From Chara braunii (lineage: Eukaryota > Streptophyta > Charophyceae > Charales > Characeae), in contig BFEA01000234.1 of assembly GCA_003427395.1 (NCBI GenBank), positions 1,648,666 through 1,676,050 on the forward strand: a stretch of DNA of 27,385 nucleotides, in the 5' to 3' direction. Position numbers and translations under genes: made by a program. Positions 9,190 through 17,648 of the stretch are shown here, one piece after another. Under the pieces are notes generated by a model. The model made no database searches. It was not told the origin of the DNA and was given only the letters and a program-made list of their open reading frames with translations. The first letter of the stretch is position 1. Every line of letters begins with the position of its first letter.

Positions 9190-9835
9190 TGGGGACCTGG
9201 GGTAAGTCAACACGATGATGATATCTGCATCACGTGCCCTTGTCTTTTTTTTTTTTTTTTTTTTTTTTTTTTCCAAAGGCTTTAACTTTCTCCTTTCTCT
9301 CAGTCTCCTGGGGGTGTGCTGTGCCCTCGCCTATTGCCGCTGACGGCATCGAGCATCAGTCAAACTGCTCCCTGGTCGGTGGTATTGACCATGACCAGCA
9401 CTCAAACTGCTCACTCGTCCATCGCAGGGGCCGGGGCGAAACCTAAACCCTAAACCCTTTTTTTCGCCTGAAGCCTAAACCCTTAATAGAGAAGCGCCCA
9501 GGCCAACCGAGGCCGTTGGTCATCGGGTTGGGTGAGCGCAACTCTTTGCTATTTTCTCTATATTTCGGACGGGGAACTTTACGAATCAGGGTGCCGGAAG
9601 ATCTTTTCTTTTTCTTTGTCTTTTTTGTGGAACAATGCTCCAAATCTATTCATGGGGAGCAGCGCATAGTGGGAAATACCAGGGGAGAACAGGAGTCCCA
9701 ATGGCATATAGAAATCCAGGGCCATTACCCTTCTCCCCCCATATAGAAATCCAGGGCCATTGGGCCATTGCCCGGCCTCGGCTGAGAATGACAAGAACAT
9801 TCATGACTCATGAGAAAAAACTACTGAGCCATTCC
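9190..9835. repeat. 646-bp direct duplication, copy 2
   Basis: Second copy of 8444-9089. The divergent tail 9836-9898 aligns to 9090-9151 with many scattered differences, then runs into an A-rich tract to 9964. The contrast of identity followed by sudden noise points to sequence error near a homopolymer rather than to evolution. Confidence 0.95.
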
Positions 9836-9912
9836 TAAAAACCACAGGCCACATACGCACCATCCAAATACCAAAGGTGTACGGGGAAGGCCAGGGGGAA
9901 AAAAAAAAAAAA

Positions 9913-9967
<55 letters not shown>

Positions 9968-9987
9968 CAAACCGAAAACCGCCACCT

Positions 9988-10076
9988 TACCAACGGCCCT
10001 AGCTCAGTTGGTGATCAGTCGGGACGGGACACCCATGAATTGTTGAAATACAGACCCGAATTCGAATCCAGGTACA
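9988..10076 (+). mobile_element. tRNA-derived SINE-like head with A and B boxes
   Basis: CCAACGGCCCTAGCTCAGTT leads into GGTGATCAG; the A box TAGCTCAGTTGG is at 10000-10011. A B-box-like TTCGAATCC lies at 10061-10069, a spacing that allows pol III promoter use. The 5' and 3' arms do not pair, so this is not a functional tRNA. It is most likely the head of a SINE of the same family as 7889 and 17825-17867. Confidence 0.6.
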
Positions 10077-10161
10077 ATCACCGTAAAAAAGAAAAAAACA
10101 CCTTTGTAGTTTCCCGGCTTTCTACCAGCACGTCTCTCTATAAGCGCATACTAACGTCTTT

Positions 10162-10297
10162 CTGAGAGCATACTCACACTAGCACTTTCCTAAATGTATC
10201 TGACTGCAATTACGGCAAGACCTGGATTGAATCTGACTGCAATCACATCCACGTCCAGAGCTTAGAAGAAAACGTCCTAGTGTTAGTATGCCCTCAG
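10162..10297. mobile_element. 136-bp MITE with 21-bp inverted ends (GCATACTCACACTAG family)
   Basis: The left end CTGAGAGCATACTCACAC (10162 on) and the inverted right end (10277-10297) match at 19 of 21 positions. The interior carries two diverged halves around CTGACTGCAAT. A second full copy lies at 15418-15552 (same internal words TGACTGCAATTACGG and CGTCCAGAGC), an inverted half copy at 15757-15812, and a decayed end at 21783-21912. No coding capacity. The superfamily is not assigned. Confidence 0.8.
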
Positions 10298-10770
10298 ATG
10301 TACTGGATTTCTCCCGTCAATCCCATCTCAATAAAGTTCAAAGTACTAAAATAGTCTATCATCTATCCTAAGAAAAAGGAAAAAAAAAGAGTATATCGTC
10401 GATCCTCTCTCTTTATGAATCTGTACTGTTTACTCACTTACCTGCCTCATATACACACCTATGCATCTCTCCCAACGGTCTTCCCCCGAACATAACGCAC
10501 CCTGATAGTCCAGTACAGTCAAAATGAGGGTGCGTTGTGTTCGGAGGGAAGACAGGTATTGTTTCCTTTCCCCTCTATATATGTACAGTTTCTCTATATA
10601 TACAGGTCCGTCTCTGACGGTCTCTCTGTGTTTATCTGCCTGCAGTGCATGGTTTACCCATGGTTGCCTACGATCGGTATTGTTTATTCCGTCCTTCCCT
10701 TGCTGGACATCTACCTGTGTAGCTGTGTTTCCTTTTTCCGCACTTTCCAGATGAATTTCTGCCATTTCAA
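10298..10770. other. No gene seen apart from a hairpin
   Basis: Mixed DNA with short TATATA words. Its only clear structure is the inverted repeat at 10478-10553. Open frames on both strands end in the CT microsatellite and have no recognisable domain. Confidence 0.5.
10478..10553. repeat. Imperfect hairpin, arms of about 26 bp
   Basis: GTCTTCCCCCGAACATAACG with CACCCT (10478-10503) pairs with AGGGTGCGTTGTGTTCGGAG and GGAAGAC (10527-10553). About 24 of 27 positions pair around a 23-base loop. It could be a tiny foldback element or a hairpin RNA; nothing distinguishes these. Confidence 0.75.

Positions 10771-10772
<2 letters not shown>

Positions 10773-10817
<45 letters not shown>
10773..10817. 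repeat. CT microsatellite
   Basis: An uninterrupted (CT)n tract of about 44 bases. Confidence 0.95.
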
Positions 10818-10818
<1 letters not shown>

Positions 10819-10931
10819 ATCCCTGAGAGAGAAAAGCGGTCCCCACTTTACTCACACCAACCTTGCAATCCTAGCAGACTGCCGGTCCAAACCATTGACA
10901 AGAACGGTTTTGCAAGTCTGAGAAATTAATC

Positions 10932-10938
<7 letters not shown>

Positions 10939-10978
<40 letters not shown>
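10939..10978. repeat. GT microsatellite
   Basis: A (GT)n tract of about 40 bases just 3' of the Hsp70 stop codon (the gene is on the minus strand), so it may lie in the 3' UTR or its flank. Confidence 0.95.
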
Positions 10979-10979
<1 letters not shown>

Positions 10980-11026
10980 CGTCCGCCTGTCTCTGTCTAT
11001 CTACTGGTTTTTCTTCCTGCCGGCCT

Positions 11027-14026
11027 TTACGGCATCGAGTCGTTGTCTTTCTCAGGTCCGTCTTTCTCAGGGCCCTGCCCTCCATCCTCCTCAAGCTTGT
11101 GCTCTCTGTCCTCCTCACGGCCGTGCCGCTCTTCCTCCTCGTGCCCGGGACCTACCTCCTCCTCATGCCCGGGACCTACGTCCTCCTCATGCCCGGGCCA
11201 TTTGTCCTTCTCATGCCCGGGTCCTTCGTCCTTCTCAAGTCCGTGCCCTTCATCCTCCTCAAGCGTGTGCCTTCCAACCTCCTCAAGCATGTGCCCTCCA
11301 ACATCCTCAAGCCTGTGCCCGCCAACCACCTCAAGCCTGTGCTCTCCGCCCTCCTCACGGTCGTGCCGTTCATCGTCCTCACGACCGGCCCCTACCTCCC
11401 TCTCACGCCCGGGCCCTACCTCCTCCTCAAGACCGGGCCCTTCGTCCTTCTCAAGTCCGTGCCCTTCATCCTCCTCAAGTGTGCGCCTTCCAACCTCCTC
11501 AAGCCTGTGCCCTCCAACCTCCTTATGCCCGGGCCCTTCATCCTTCTCATGCCCAGGCCCTTCGTCCTTTTCATGCCCGGGCCCTTCATCCTTCTCATGC
11601 CCAGGCCCTTCGTCCTTTTCATGCCCAGGCCCTTCGTCCTTTTCATGCCCAGGCCCTTCGTCCTTCTCCAGACCGGGCCCTACCTCCTCCTCATGCCCGG
11701 GCCCTTCGTCCTTCTCAAGTCGGTGCCCTTCGTCCTCGTCAAGCGTGTGCCCTCCAACCTCCTCACGCCGGTGCCCTGCAACCTCCTCAAGCGTGTCCCT
11801 TCCGCCCTCCTCAGGCCCAATTACGGCACTCGGGGTATGGTTGAGATTCTGCAAGGACTCGTACGCCTCTTCATACTGCGCTCCTGGCGCAAGTTCAGTC
11901 TCTGGCATCAACCATGCGCAAACCTCCTTCAATTGCCTCTTCCGTTTCAGGTCCGCCCTCCAGCGACGATCCGTCCGCAATTTGCAAACCAGACGCAACA
12001 ACTCGAGTCGCGATTCGTGAGCGGCGCGCACCCTGGCATCCTCCGCTTCCGCTTCGGGAGTGTAGCTATTTATAGCATCGGTCATGGCAGCGAGTGCGTG
12101 CGCGCCCCCTCTGTCGATATCCGCCCGCAATGTCTCCACCTTGACTTCCTCCTTTCTCCCGATCTCCAAGTGTTGAGCGGTGACCTCGCACGTCGCATGC
12201 AGAATCCCGTTGACGTCAACGTTGAGCAACACACGCACTGCTGCCCGGCCGCTCGCGCGCGCTGGGGTGAATCGCTTGATTGTCGACTGACCCAGAAATC
12301 GGTTATGCTTGCAGAGAGCGCGCTCGCCCGCGTACAGGGGGACCACTGCGCTCTTCTGGTTGTCGCGGAGGCCGAAGTTCAACTCCCCCGCCGCAGGAAG
12401 GGGGGAGTTCCTCGGGATCCCGACCCGCATCACGCCTCCCCAGCTTCTTATTCCAATACTAAGCGGTGTAACTTCCGTCACCAAGAAGGACGGCTGCCAA
12501 TCGTCCGGATCCCGACAAGCATCACGGTGACCCCTCTCCAGTCTCTGGTGGCGGTTGCTCCTTGAGGATGCCAGCAATCCTGCTTGCACTGCCGCGCCGT
12601 ACGCCACTGCCTCATCGGGATCGGGATGGACCACCTTGATGGGCGCTTTGCCGAAGAAGGCTGTCAGCATGTCTTGGACCATCGGGATCCGAGTCGATCC
12701 ACCGGTCAGGATTACGTCCGCGATCCCGTCCTTGCGGATCCCCGCACCGCGAAGCGCTTGCTCGACGACCGCAGTGCATCGGTCGTGCAGGTCTGTGCGG
12801 ATGAGGGACTCGAACTCCGATCGGTCGAGTGTCAGGCTGAGGACAGCGCCGCCTCCGCCGCCGCCGCCGCCTCCGCCGCCTCCGCCGCCGCCGCCGCCGC
12901 CGCAATCCAGGCAAACCTTTGTCTCTTCGCGATCTGAAAGGGCGTGCTTGGCCTCCACGACGGCCTGCCTAAGCTTGAAAATCACCCCCGGATTCGTCGC
13001 AAGCACACCTTCCCCACCCCCTTGCCTCTCAAATTGCCTCGCTAAGTGCTCGAGCAGGCGCCTGTCGATGTCCACCCCTCCGAGATGGCAGTCGCCGGCC
13101 ACTGCATTCACAATGAAGCGGATCTCGTCGTCGGCACCTGCCGCGACGGTGATGACGGACACGTCGAACGTTCCGCCTCCAAGATCGAACACGAGGATCT
13201 GCTTCTCCTCCTCCTCCTCCTCCTCCTCCTCCCTACGCCTCCTCAACAACCGCTTGTGACCGTAGGCCACCGCCGCTGCCGTCGGCTCGCTCATCAATCT
13301 CAGCACCTCCAACCCGGCTCTCTCCCCGGCTTCCATCGTCGCCTTGCGCTGACTGTCATCAAAGTACGCGGGCACGCTGATCACGGCCTTGCTAATGGAC
13401 TGGCAGTTTGTGAAATCTTCTGCGATCTTCTTCATCCTCTTCAGCAGCATCGCTGATATCTCCTCCGGTTTGAACAACGACTGCCGCCCGTCGGGATTCG
13501 AGACCCCGACCATTGCCTCGCCCTGCGGGCCGGGCAACACTTTGAAGGGAAACGTTTTTATGTCTTGCTGAACGTTTGGGTCATGGAACGATCGCCCCAT
13601 CAACCTCTTGACCTCGAATACACACTGCTCGGGACACGTCATCCCGTATTTTCGCGCCTCTTCTCCAACGAGAACCTCGGAGTCCTCGTGCCTATCTGTG
13701 AATGCCACGTAGGACGGCGTTGTGCTGTGTCCGATCTCGTTGGGAACTGTTTCCACATGATCCATGTTGAAACACACCGCCGCGCAGCAGTAGGTCGTGC
13801 CCAGATCTATGCCGAGGACAGGATCAGCTTCCACGGAGTCCCGCCCACAGTCAGGTGGCGACGCTGGTGGTCGGTATACCACCACGGGGAGGTCCTTGTT
13901 TCGCGGTCGGATTGCCACGGACGGTCCATCGGATGCCCCGGCGCTCTGACCACCTGTGGTCTTTTTTGACATTCGATGCGACTTCCCGCAACCTCCCCGA
14001 CACAGAAAAAGGTCCCTGAAACGCAT
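11027..14026 (-). CDS. Hsp70-family chaperone with long acidic octapeptide-repeat tail
   Basis: Intact 999-codon, intron-less frame. All three Hsp70 signatures are present: VLGIDLGTTYCC (residues 70-81), LVFDLGGGTFDVSVI (278-292) and VILTGGSTRIPMVQ (438-451). A substrate-binding domain starts at TEVTPLSIGI (about 517-526) and runs to about 625. A short helical lid (about 640-735) follows. Hsp70s bind and release unfolded proteins in an ATP cycle. Oddities: a 71-residue N-terminal extension; a Glu9 run (266-274); an 18-Gly run (376-393) in the ATPase domain; an insertion before the linker (about 487-510); and, from about 739 to 999, roughly 32 repeats of an octapeptide such as GPGHEKDE or GGHRLEEV. 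There is no EEVD or HDEL-type C-terminus and no obvious signal peptide, so cytosol/nucleus is likeliest. Met19 (codon at 13970-13972, MSKKTTGG) is an equally plausible start. Expression is unproven. Confidence 0.88.
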   Translation of the reverse strand: MRFRDLFLCRGGCGKSHRMSKKTTGGQSAGASDGPSVAIRPRNKDLPVVVYRPPASPPDCGRDSVEADPVLGIDLGTTYCCAAVCFNMDHVETVPNEIGHSTTPSYVAFTDRHEDSEVLVGEEARKYGMTCPEQCVFEVKRLMGRSFHDPNVQQDIKTFPFKVLPGPQGEAMVGVSNPDGRQSLFKPEEISAMLLKRMKKIAEDFTNCQSISKAVISVPAYFDDSQRKATMEAGERAGLEVLRLMSEPTAAAVAYGHKRLLRRRREEEEEEEEEKQILVFDLGGGTFDVSVITVAAGADDEIRFIVNAVAGDCHLGGVDIDRRLLEHLARQFERQGGGEGVLATNPGVIFKLRQAVVEAKHALSDREETKVCLDCGGGGGGGGGGGGGGGGGGAVLSLTLDRSEFESLIRTDLHDRCTAVVEQALRGAGIRKDGIADVILTGGSTRIPMVQDMLTAFFGKAPIKVVHPDPDEAVAYGAAVQAGLLASSRSNRHQRLERGHRDACRDPDDWQPSFLVTEVTPLSIGIRSWGGVMRVGIPRNSPLPAAGELNFGLRDNQKSAVVPLYAGERALCKHNRFLGQSTIKRFTPARASGRAAVRVLLNVDVNGILHATCEVTAQHLEIGRKEEVKVETLRADIDRGGAHALAAMTDAINSYTPEAEAEDARVRAAHESRLELLRLVCKLRTDRRWRADLKRKRQLKEVCAWLMPETELAPGAQYEEAYESLQNLNHTPSAVIGPEEGGRDTLEEVAGHRREEVGGHTLDEDEGHRLEKDEGPGHEEEVGPGLEKDEGPGHEKDEGPGHEKDEGPGHEKDEGPGHEKDEGPGHEKDEGPGHKEVGGHRLEEVGRRTLEEDEGHGLEKDEGPGLEEEVGPGREREVGAGREDDERHDREEGGEHRLEVVGGHRLEDVGGHMLEEVGRHTLEEDEGHGLEKDEGPGHEKDKWPGHEEDVGPGHEEEVGPGHEEEERHGREEDREHKLEEDGGQGPEKDGPEKDNDSMP
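11030..11812 (-). repeat. 24-bp coding minisatellite in the Hsp70 C-terminus
   Basis: About 32 units of 24 bp keep the Hsp70 frame open and encode octapeptides. On the plus strand the commonest unit reads CATGCCCGGGCCCTTCGTCC followed by TTCT; others read as CAAGCGTGTGCCCTCCAACC followed by TCCT. Two peptide types alternate in blocks: GPGHEKDE-like and GGHRLEEV-like. Both are rich in Glu and Gly, with one His in most units. The 3-nt-compatible period means copy-number change would not break the frame. Confidence 0.92.
12848..12901 (-). repeat. GGC trinucleotide run coding 18 glycines in the Hsp70 ATPase domain
   Basis: Eighteen GGC/GGA codons (residues 376-393) interrupt the nucleotide-binding domain between KVCLDC and AVLSLTLDR, a place where canonical Hsp70s have a short loop. 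A GAG run coding Glu9 lies at about 13203-13231. Both look like in-frame triplet expansions. Confidence 0.95.
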
Positions 14027-14036
14027 GCTTCAAGCG

Positions 14037-14104
<68 letters not shown>

Positions 14105-14197
14105 NNNNNNNNNNNNNNNNNNNNNNNNNNNNNNNNNNNNNNNNNNNNNNNNNNNNNNNNNNNNNNNNNNNNNNNNNNNNNNNNNNNNNNNNNNNNN

Positions 14198-14231
<34 letters not shown>
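14037..14231. repeat. CT/GT microsatellite with a 93-N gap, 5' of Hsp70
   Basis: A CT run (14037-14058) passes into a GT run to 14104. Ns fill 14105-14197, and GT resumes to about 14231. The gap is within a microsatellite, so its true length is unknown. This is immediately upstream of the Hsp70 start, so the promoter-proximal sequence is partly missing. Confidence 0.95.
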
Positions 14232-14233
<2 letters not shown>

Positions 14234-14714
14234 ATTTCATCACCTCGACCGCCGTCTCTCTCTGTGATTTCCCCACCTCGACCTCGGTTTCGCTCTCCTT
14301 TTTGCTGCTGCTGCCTGTGAAAGCGGCTGTACGGGGTGTGTGCACAGATCTTTTGTAATTTTCGCGATATTTCGTAGGGGAGTTTAAGGAGTCAGCACGT
14401 CGGACAACTGAATAGGATGTTAATGAAGTACCTTTGCAGTCGTCTCTATTCTACCACTGCATCTCCCTATCTACTGTATGTATTCTTCCCACCGATCCAT
14501 GATCCATTGAGATTATATCAACCTACCATCGCTCTACGTATTTGGCAGTATTGCTTTTCCATTTGCCTGCCTGCCTACCTGTTCCCTGTGCATCTCTGCG
14601 TTATGTATACAATCTATGGACAAATAGTAATAGATCTATTTTCCCTTTTCTCCATCCTCCTTGCCTCCCTGTAACATCGAACTCTTCTACCATCCTGAAG
14701 AGTTTCTCTGACAA
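14232..14714. other. Upstream flank of Hsp70, no gene seen
   Basis: The segment 14259-14290 (TTCCCCACCTCGACCTC) is repeated at about 15706. The rest is AT-richer DNA without a convincing frame. It contains one heat-shock-element-like site. Confidence 0.5.
14361..14373 (-). promoter_or_regulatory. Possible heat-shock element upstream of Hsp70
   Basis: TTCGCGATATTTC fits the three-unit heat-shock element TTCnnGAAnnTTC with one mismatch (GAT for GAA). It is about 335 bases upstream of the Hsp70 start in this assembly, with an unsized gap in between. Known biology: HSF trimers bind such arrays. Given one mismatch and the distance, this is only suggestive. Confidence 0.3.
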
Positions 14715-14799
14715 CTGATGGTCAGACAGACAGAAGCGGACAGACGGAAAGAGAGACAGCACGAGAACCTCAAAAAGCTTCTGTCTGTCTGACCATCAG
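14715..14799. repeat. Perfect 23-bp inverted repeat (hairpin)
   Basis: CTGATGGTCAGACAGACAGA with AGC (14715-14737) is exactly complementary to 14777-14799, with a 39-base loop. It stands at the left edge of the CTGT-rich array, so it may have arisen by inversion of array sequence. Confidence 0.9.
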
Positions 14800-15165
14800 T
14801 GCCTTTGCCTGTCTGTCAGTTTCTCTGTCTCGTTCTCTCTCTGTCTGTCTGTCAGTCCCCTGTCTGTCAGTCTCTTTGCCTGTCTGTCAGTTTCTCTCTC
14901 TCTCTCTTTCTGTCTGTTTTTATGTCATTCCGTTGTCTGTCTGTCCCTTGTCTGCCAGCCTATTTCTATGTCAGTCCCTTCTCTGTCAGTTTCTTTGTCT
15001 GTCAGTCCCTTGTCTGTCAGTTTCTTTGTCTGTCAGTCCCTTGTCTGTCAGTTTCTTTGTCTGTCAGTTTCTTTGTNTTGTCTGTCAGTTTCTTTGTCTG
15101 TCAGTCCCTTGTCTGTCAGTTTCTTTGTCTGTCAGTCCCTTGCCTGTCAGTCAATTTCTGTCTGT
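14800..15165 (+). repeat. 31-bp tandem repeat, CTGTCAG-rich, containing a single N
   Basis: The unit GTCAGTCCCTTGTCTGTCAG plus TTTCTTTGTCT repeats with period 31 (clearest at 15001 and 15032). Outer copies are more diverged. A lone N at 15077 falls inside it and suggests a forced contig join, so copy number is unreliable. Confidence 0.85.
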
Positions 15166-15201
15166 CTGCTTCTGTCTGTAAAATTCTCTCTTTCTGTCTC
15201 T

Positions 15202-15208
15202 TTCTGTC

Positions 15209-15273
<65 letters not shown>

Positions 15274-15277
15274 CTGT
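15202..15277. repeat. CTGT tetranucleotide repeat
   Basis: A (TGTC)n run of about 70 bases following the 31-bp array, with one CCGT variant near the end. Confidence 0.95.
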
Positions 15278-15417
15278 TCCTTGTCCTCCTGCATTCATTC
15301 GCTCACGCACAAGCACTCGTGCGAGCACTCACAAAGAAATAGGCGGATCCTTCCTCCTCCCTCCTCCCTCCTCCCTCCCTATATTATCGCAATCGCTCTT
15401 GTCCGCTTGCACCCATT

Positions 15418-15552
15418 CTCAGGGCATACTCTCCTCACACCAGAACTTTTCCTAAATGCATGTGACTGCAATTACGGCCCAACCTGGATGAATCTGGCCG
15501 CAGTCACGTCCAGAGCTAGGTATAAAAGGTCTTACTGTGAGTACGCCCTCAC
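15418..15552. mobile_element. MITE, second full copy of the GCATACTCACAC family
   Basis: The left end CAGGGCATACTCTCCTCACA and the right end TGTGAGTACGCCCTCAC are inverted. The interior matches 10162-10297 over most of its length (CCTAAATGCATGTGACTGCA, then ATTACGG; GTCCAGAGC). It is followed directly by a CACT/ACGC simple repeat (about 15549-15595). Confidence 0.75.
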
Positions 15553-15595
15553 TCACTCACTCACTCACGCACGCACGCACACACGCACGCACCCG
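15549..15595. repeat. CACT / CACG simple repeat
   Basis: CTCACTCACTCACTCACTCA followed by CGCACGCACGCACACACGCA, adjoining the MITE end. Confidence 0.9.
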
Positions 15596-15756
15596 GGCTC
15601 GGGCTGCTCGGCCATCACAAAGAAGGATGACGAATCATATTTCATCCTTGTCCCTACCTGAGTCCGCCAACTCTCCCTTGTCCTCCTGCTCCATGATCGG
15701 TCCAACTTCCCCACCTCGACCTCTGTTTCTTCCTTTTCTTCGTGATTGCACCGCAG

Positions 15757-15812
15757 AGGCTAATTGCGGTCCAGATGCATCCAGGAAACTCCCAGTGTGA
15801 GTATGCCCTCAG
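15757..15812 (-). mobile_element. Half copy of the GCATACTCACAC MITE family
   Basis: The reverse complement begins CTGAGGGCATACTCACACTG and continues through a TTTCC and TGCATCTG region to CGCAATTA, matching the left half of 10162-10297. The other half is absent. It is the inverted orientation relative to the copy 200 bases upstream. Confidence 0.65.
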
Positions 15813-15959
15813 TCGCTCCTCCCTTGGGATTAGCCCGTCACGAAGCTCTACCCGTCCTGCCCCGAATTGAATGCACGGTCATGATGGCTATTTTTAGACT
15901 GCTGGACGCGTCTCTATATCGTCGCTTAGCCTCCGTTAACCTAAGGATCAGGCGTTTGC

Positions 15960-17010
15960 CCTCCGTGCACGCTTGTCCTCCTTTCACCCTTCTCCTCCTT
16001 TCACCCTTCTCCTCCGCTTACCCTTGTCGTAATTGCACCCTTGTCCTAATTTCACATTTGTCCTTCTTTCACCCTTCTCCTCCTTTCACCCGTGCCCTCC
16101 TTTCTCACCCTTGCCCTCCTTTCTCACCCTTGCCCTCCTTTCTCACCCTTGTCCTTTTTTCACCCTTCTCCTCCGCTTACCCTTGTCCTAATTGCACCCT
16201 TGTCCTCCGTTCACCCTTGTTCTAATTTCACATTTGTCCTTCTTTCACCCTTCTCCTCCGTTCACCTTGTCCTCCTTTCACCCTTGCCCTCCTTTCTCAC
16301 CCTTGCCCTCCATTCTCACCATTGTCCTCTTTCACCCTTCTCCTCCGCTTACCCTTGTCCTAATTGCACCCTTGTCCTCCGTTCACCCTTGTCCTAATTT
16401 CACATTTGTCCTTCTTTCACCGTTCTCCTCCGTTCACCTTGTCCTCCTTTCACCCTTCTCCTCCGTTCACCCTTGTCCTAATTTCACATTTGTCCTTCTT
16501 CCACCCTTCTCCTCCGTTCACCTCGTCCTCCTTTCACCCTTCTCCTCCGTTCACCCTTGCCCTCCGTTCTCACCCTTGTCCTTCTTTCACCCTTGTGACC
16601 CTTCTCCTCCGTTCACCATTGTCCTAATTTCAACCTTGTCCTTGTTTCACCCTTCTCTTCCTTCCCCCCTTGTCCTAATCGCATCCTTGTCCCCTTTTCA
16701 CTCTTGCCCTCCGCTTACCGTAGCATCAGACCCTTGTCCTCATCACGTCCATCCTCGTCGCCAAACCGCCGTTCTCTGCCGTTATCCTCTTGCTCGCAGA
16801 TGCCTGGGCGAAGCGAGAATCAACGGCGATACGCCTTGCAGCCGAGCCCTCGTCCTCCCTTCATCGTCGTTCTCCGTTCTCCCTTGTCCTAATTGGCAAT
16901 TGCACCCTTGTCCTCCGTTCATCCTTCGCCTCCCTTTCAGCCTTGTCCGTCTTTCACCCTTCTCCTCCGGTTACCCTTGTACTCCTTTCACCTTAGCATC
17001 GTCACCCCCC
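15960..17010 (+). repeat. CACCCTTGTCCT-type minisatellite with higher-order repeats
   Basis: A pyrimidine-rich array of variants of a 15-17 bp unit, TTCACCCTTCTCCTCC / TTACCCTTGTCCTAA. Blocks of unit variants recur as a larger repeat: the series starting at 16161 comes back at 16333 (period about 172). The long plus-strand frames over it are products of the stop-poor repeat and not genes. It is interrupted at about 16740-16880 by non-array sequence related to 17060-17160. Confidence 0.85.
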
Positions 17011-17254
17011 CCTTGCCCTCCTTAAGTCCACCCTCCTCATAACCCTTCTCCTCCCTTCTCCCCGAGTCGTTAACCTCCTGCTCACAAGCTGCCTCGACGA
17101 AGCGGGAAATGGCGATGCGCCCTGAACAGCGATTACCAACCAGAAGGACGACAGGCGCGCTCGCAGAGAACATCCCCATGGCGTTGGTATCTCCGGCTGC
17201 GTCTCATGGATCGGGGGACCGTTTGATTGATTAGCTATATCTCGTGCTTGCAGG
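17011..17254. other. No gene seen; piece related to 16740-16880
   Basis: On the minus strand, GRIAISRFVEAACEQEVND (about 17060-17120) resembles RRIAVDSRFAQASASKR (about 16780-16830). This suggests a duplicated, decayed coding or non-coding segment. No family is recognised. Confidence 0.35.
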
Positions 17255-17524
17255 CGAGCCCCGATCAACACTCTTTTTCGTTTTTTTTTTTTTTTTTTTT
17301 TTTTCTTTCTCTTTTTCCCCTCCTCCTCGTCTTTGTATAGAGGGCGACGAGGGACTTGCGATTTTTTATTTTATTTTATTTTATTTTATTTTGGAGACGA
17401 GCCCCGATCAACGCTCTTTTTCGGTTTTTTTTTTTTTTTTTTTTTTTTTTTTCCCTTCCTTTTTTCCCCCCCCTCGTCTTTTTATAGAGGGCGACGGACT
17501 TGCGATTTTTTATTTTGGAGACTT
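17255..17524 (+). repeat. Tandem duplication of about 143 bp with poly(T)
   Basis: CGAGCCCCGATCAAC(A/G)CTC begins at 17255 and again at 17398. Each copy has a long T run, then CTCGTCTTT(G/T)TATAGAGGGC, then GGACTTGCGATTTTTTATTT, then GGAGAC. A third start is truncated at about 17521. An ATTTT pentamer run (17362-17392) expands copy 1. Confidence 0.9.
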
Positions 17525-17648
17525 GCGATTTCATGTGATTTTGTTCTCGTCATCTAGTATCAGGATTCGGACTTCCTTTTTTTTTTTTTTTTTTTTTGTT
17601 TGTTTGTTTGAGAGAGAGATGCTGGTAAGAGGAGGCAGCACTAGCGTT

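Noticed and set aside
9988-10076. Functional tRNA gene
   Set aside because: A and B boxes are present, but the acceptor and anticodon arms do not pair, and related heads occur in several places followed by non-tRNA sequence.
10937-12565. Long plus-strand frames (up to 542 codons) opposite the Hsp70 tail
   Set aside because: They are Pro/Leu/Ser-rich shadows of the stop-poor 24-bp minisatellite and GC-rich coding strand of Hsp70, with no domain of their own.
14799-15455. CRISPR-like array in the CTGTCAG repeats
   Set aside because: Repeats are contiguous 31-bp tandem units grading into a CTGT microsatellite, without unique spacers, in eukaryotic DNA.
16092-17025. Pro/Ser/Leu-rich plus-strand frames over the pyrimidine minisatellite
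   Set aside because: The array lacks stop codons in these frames because of its composition; the products are repeat translations without family motifs.
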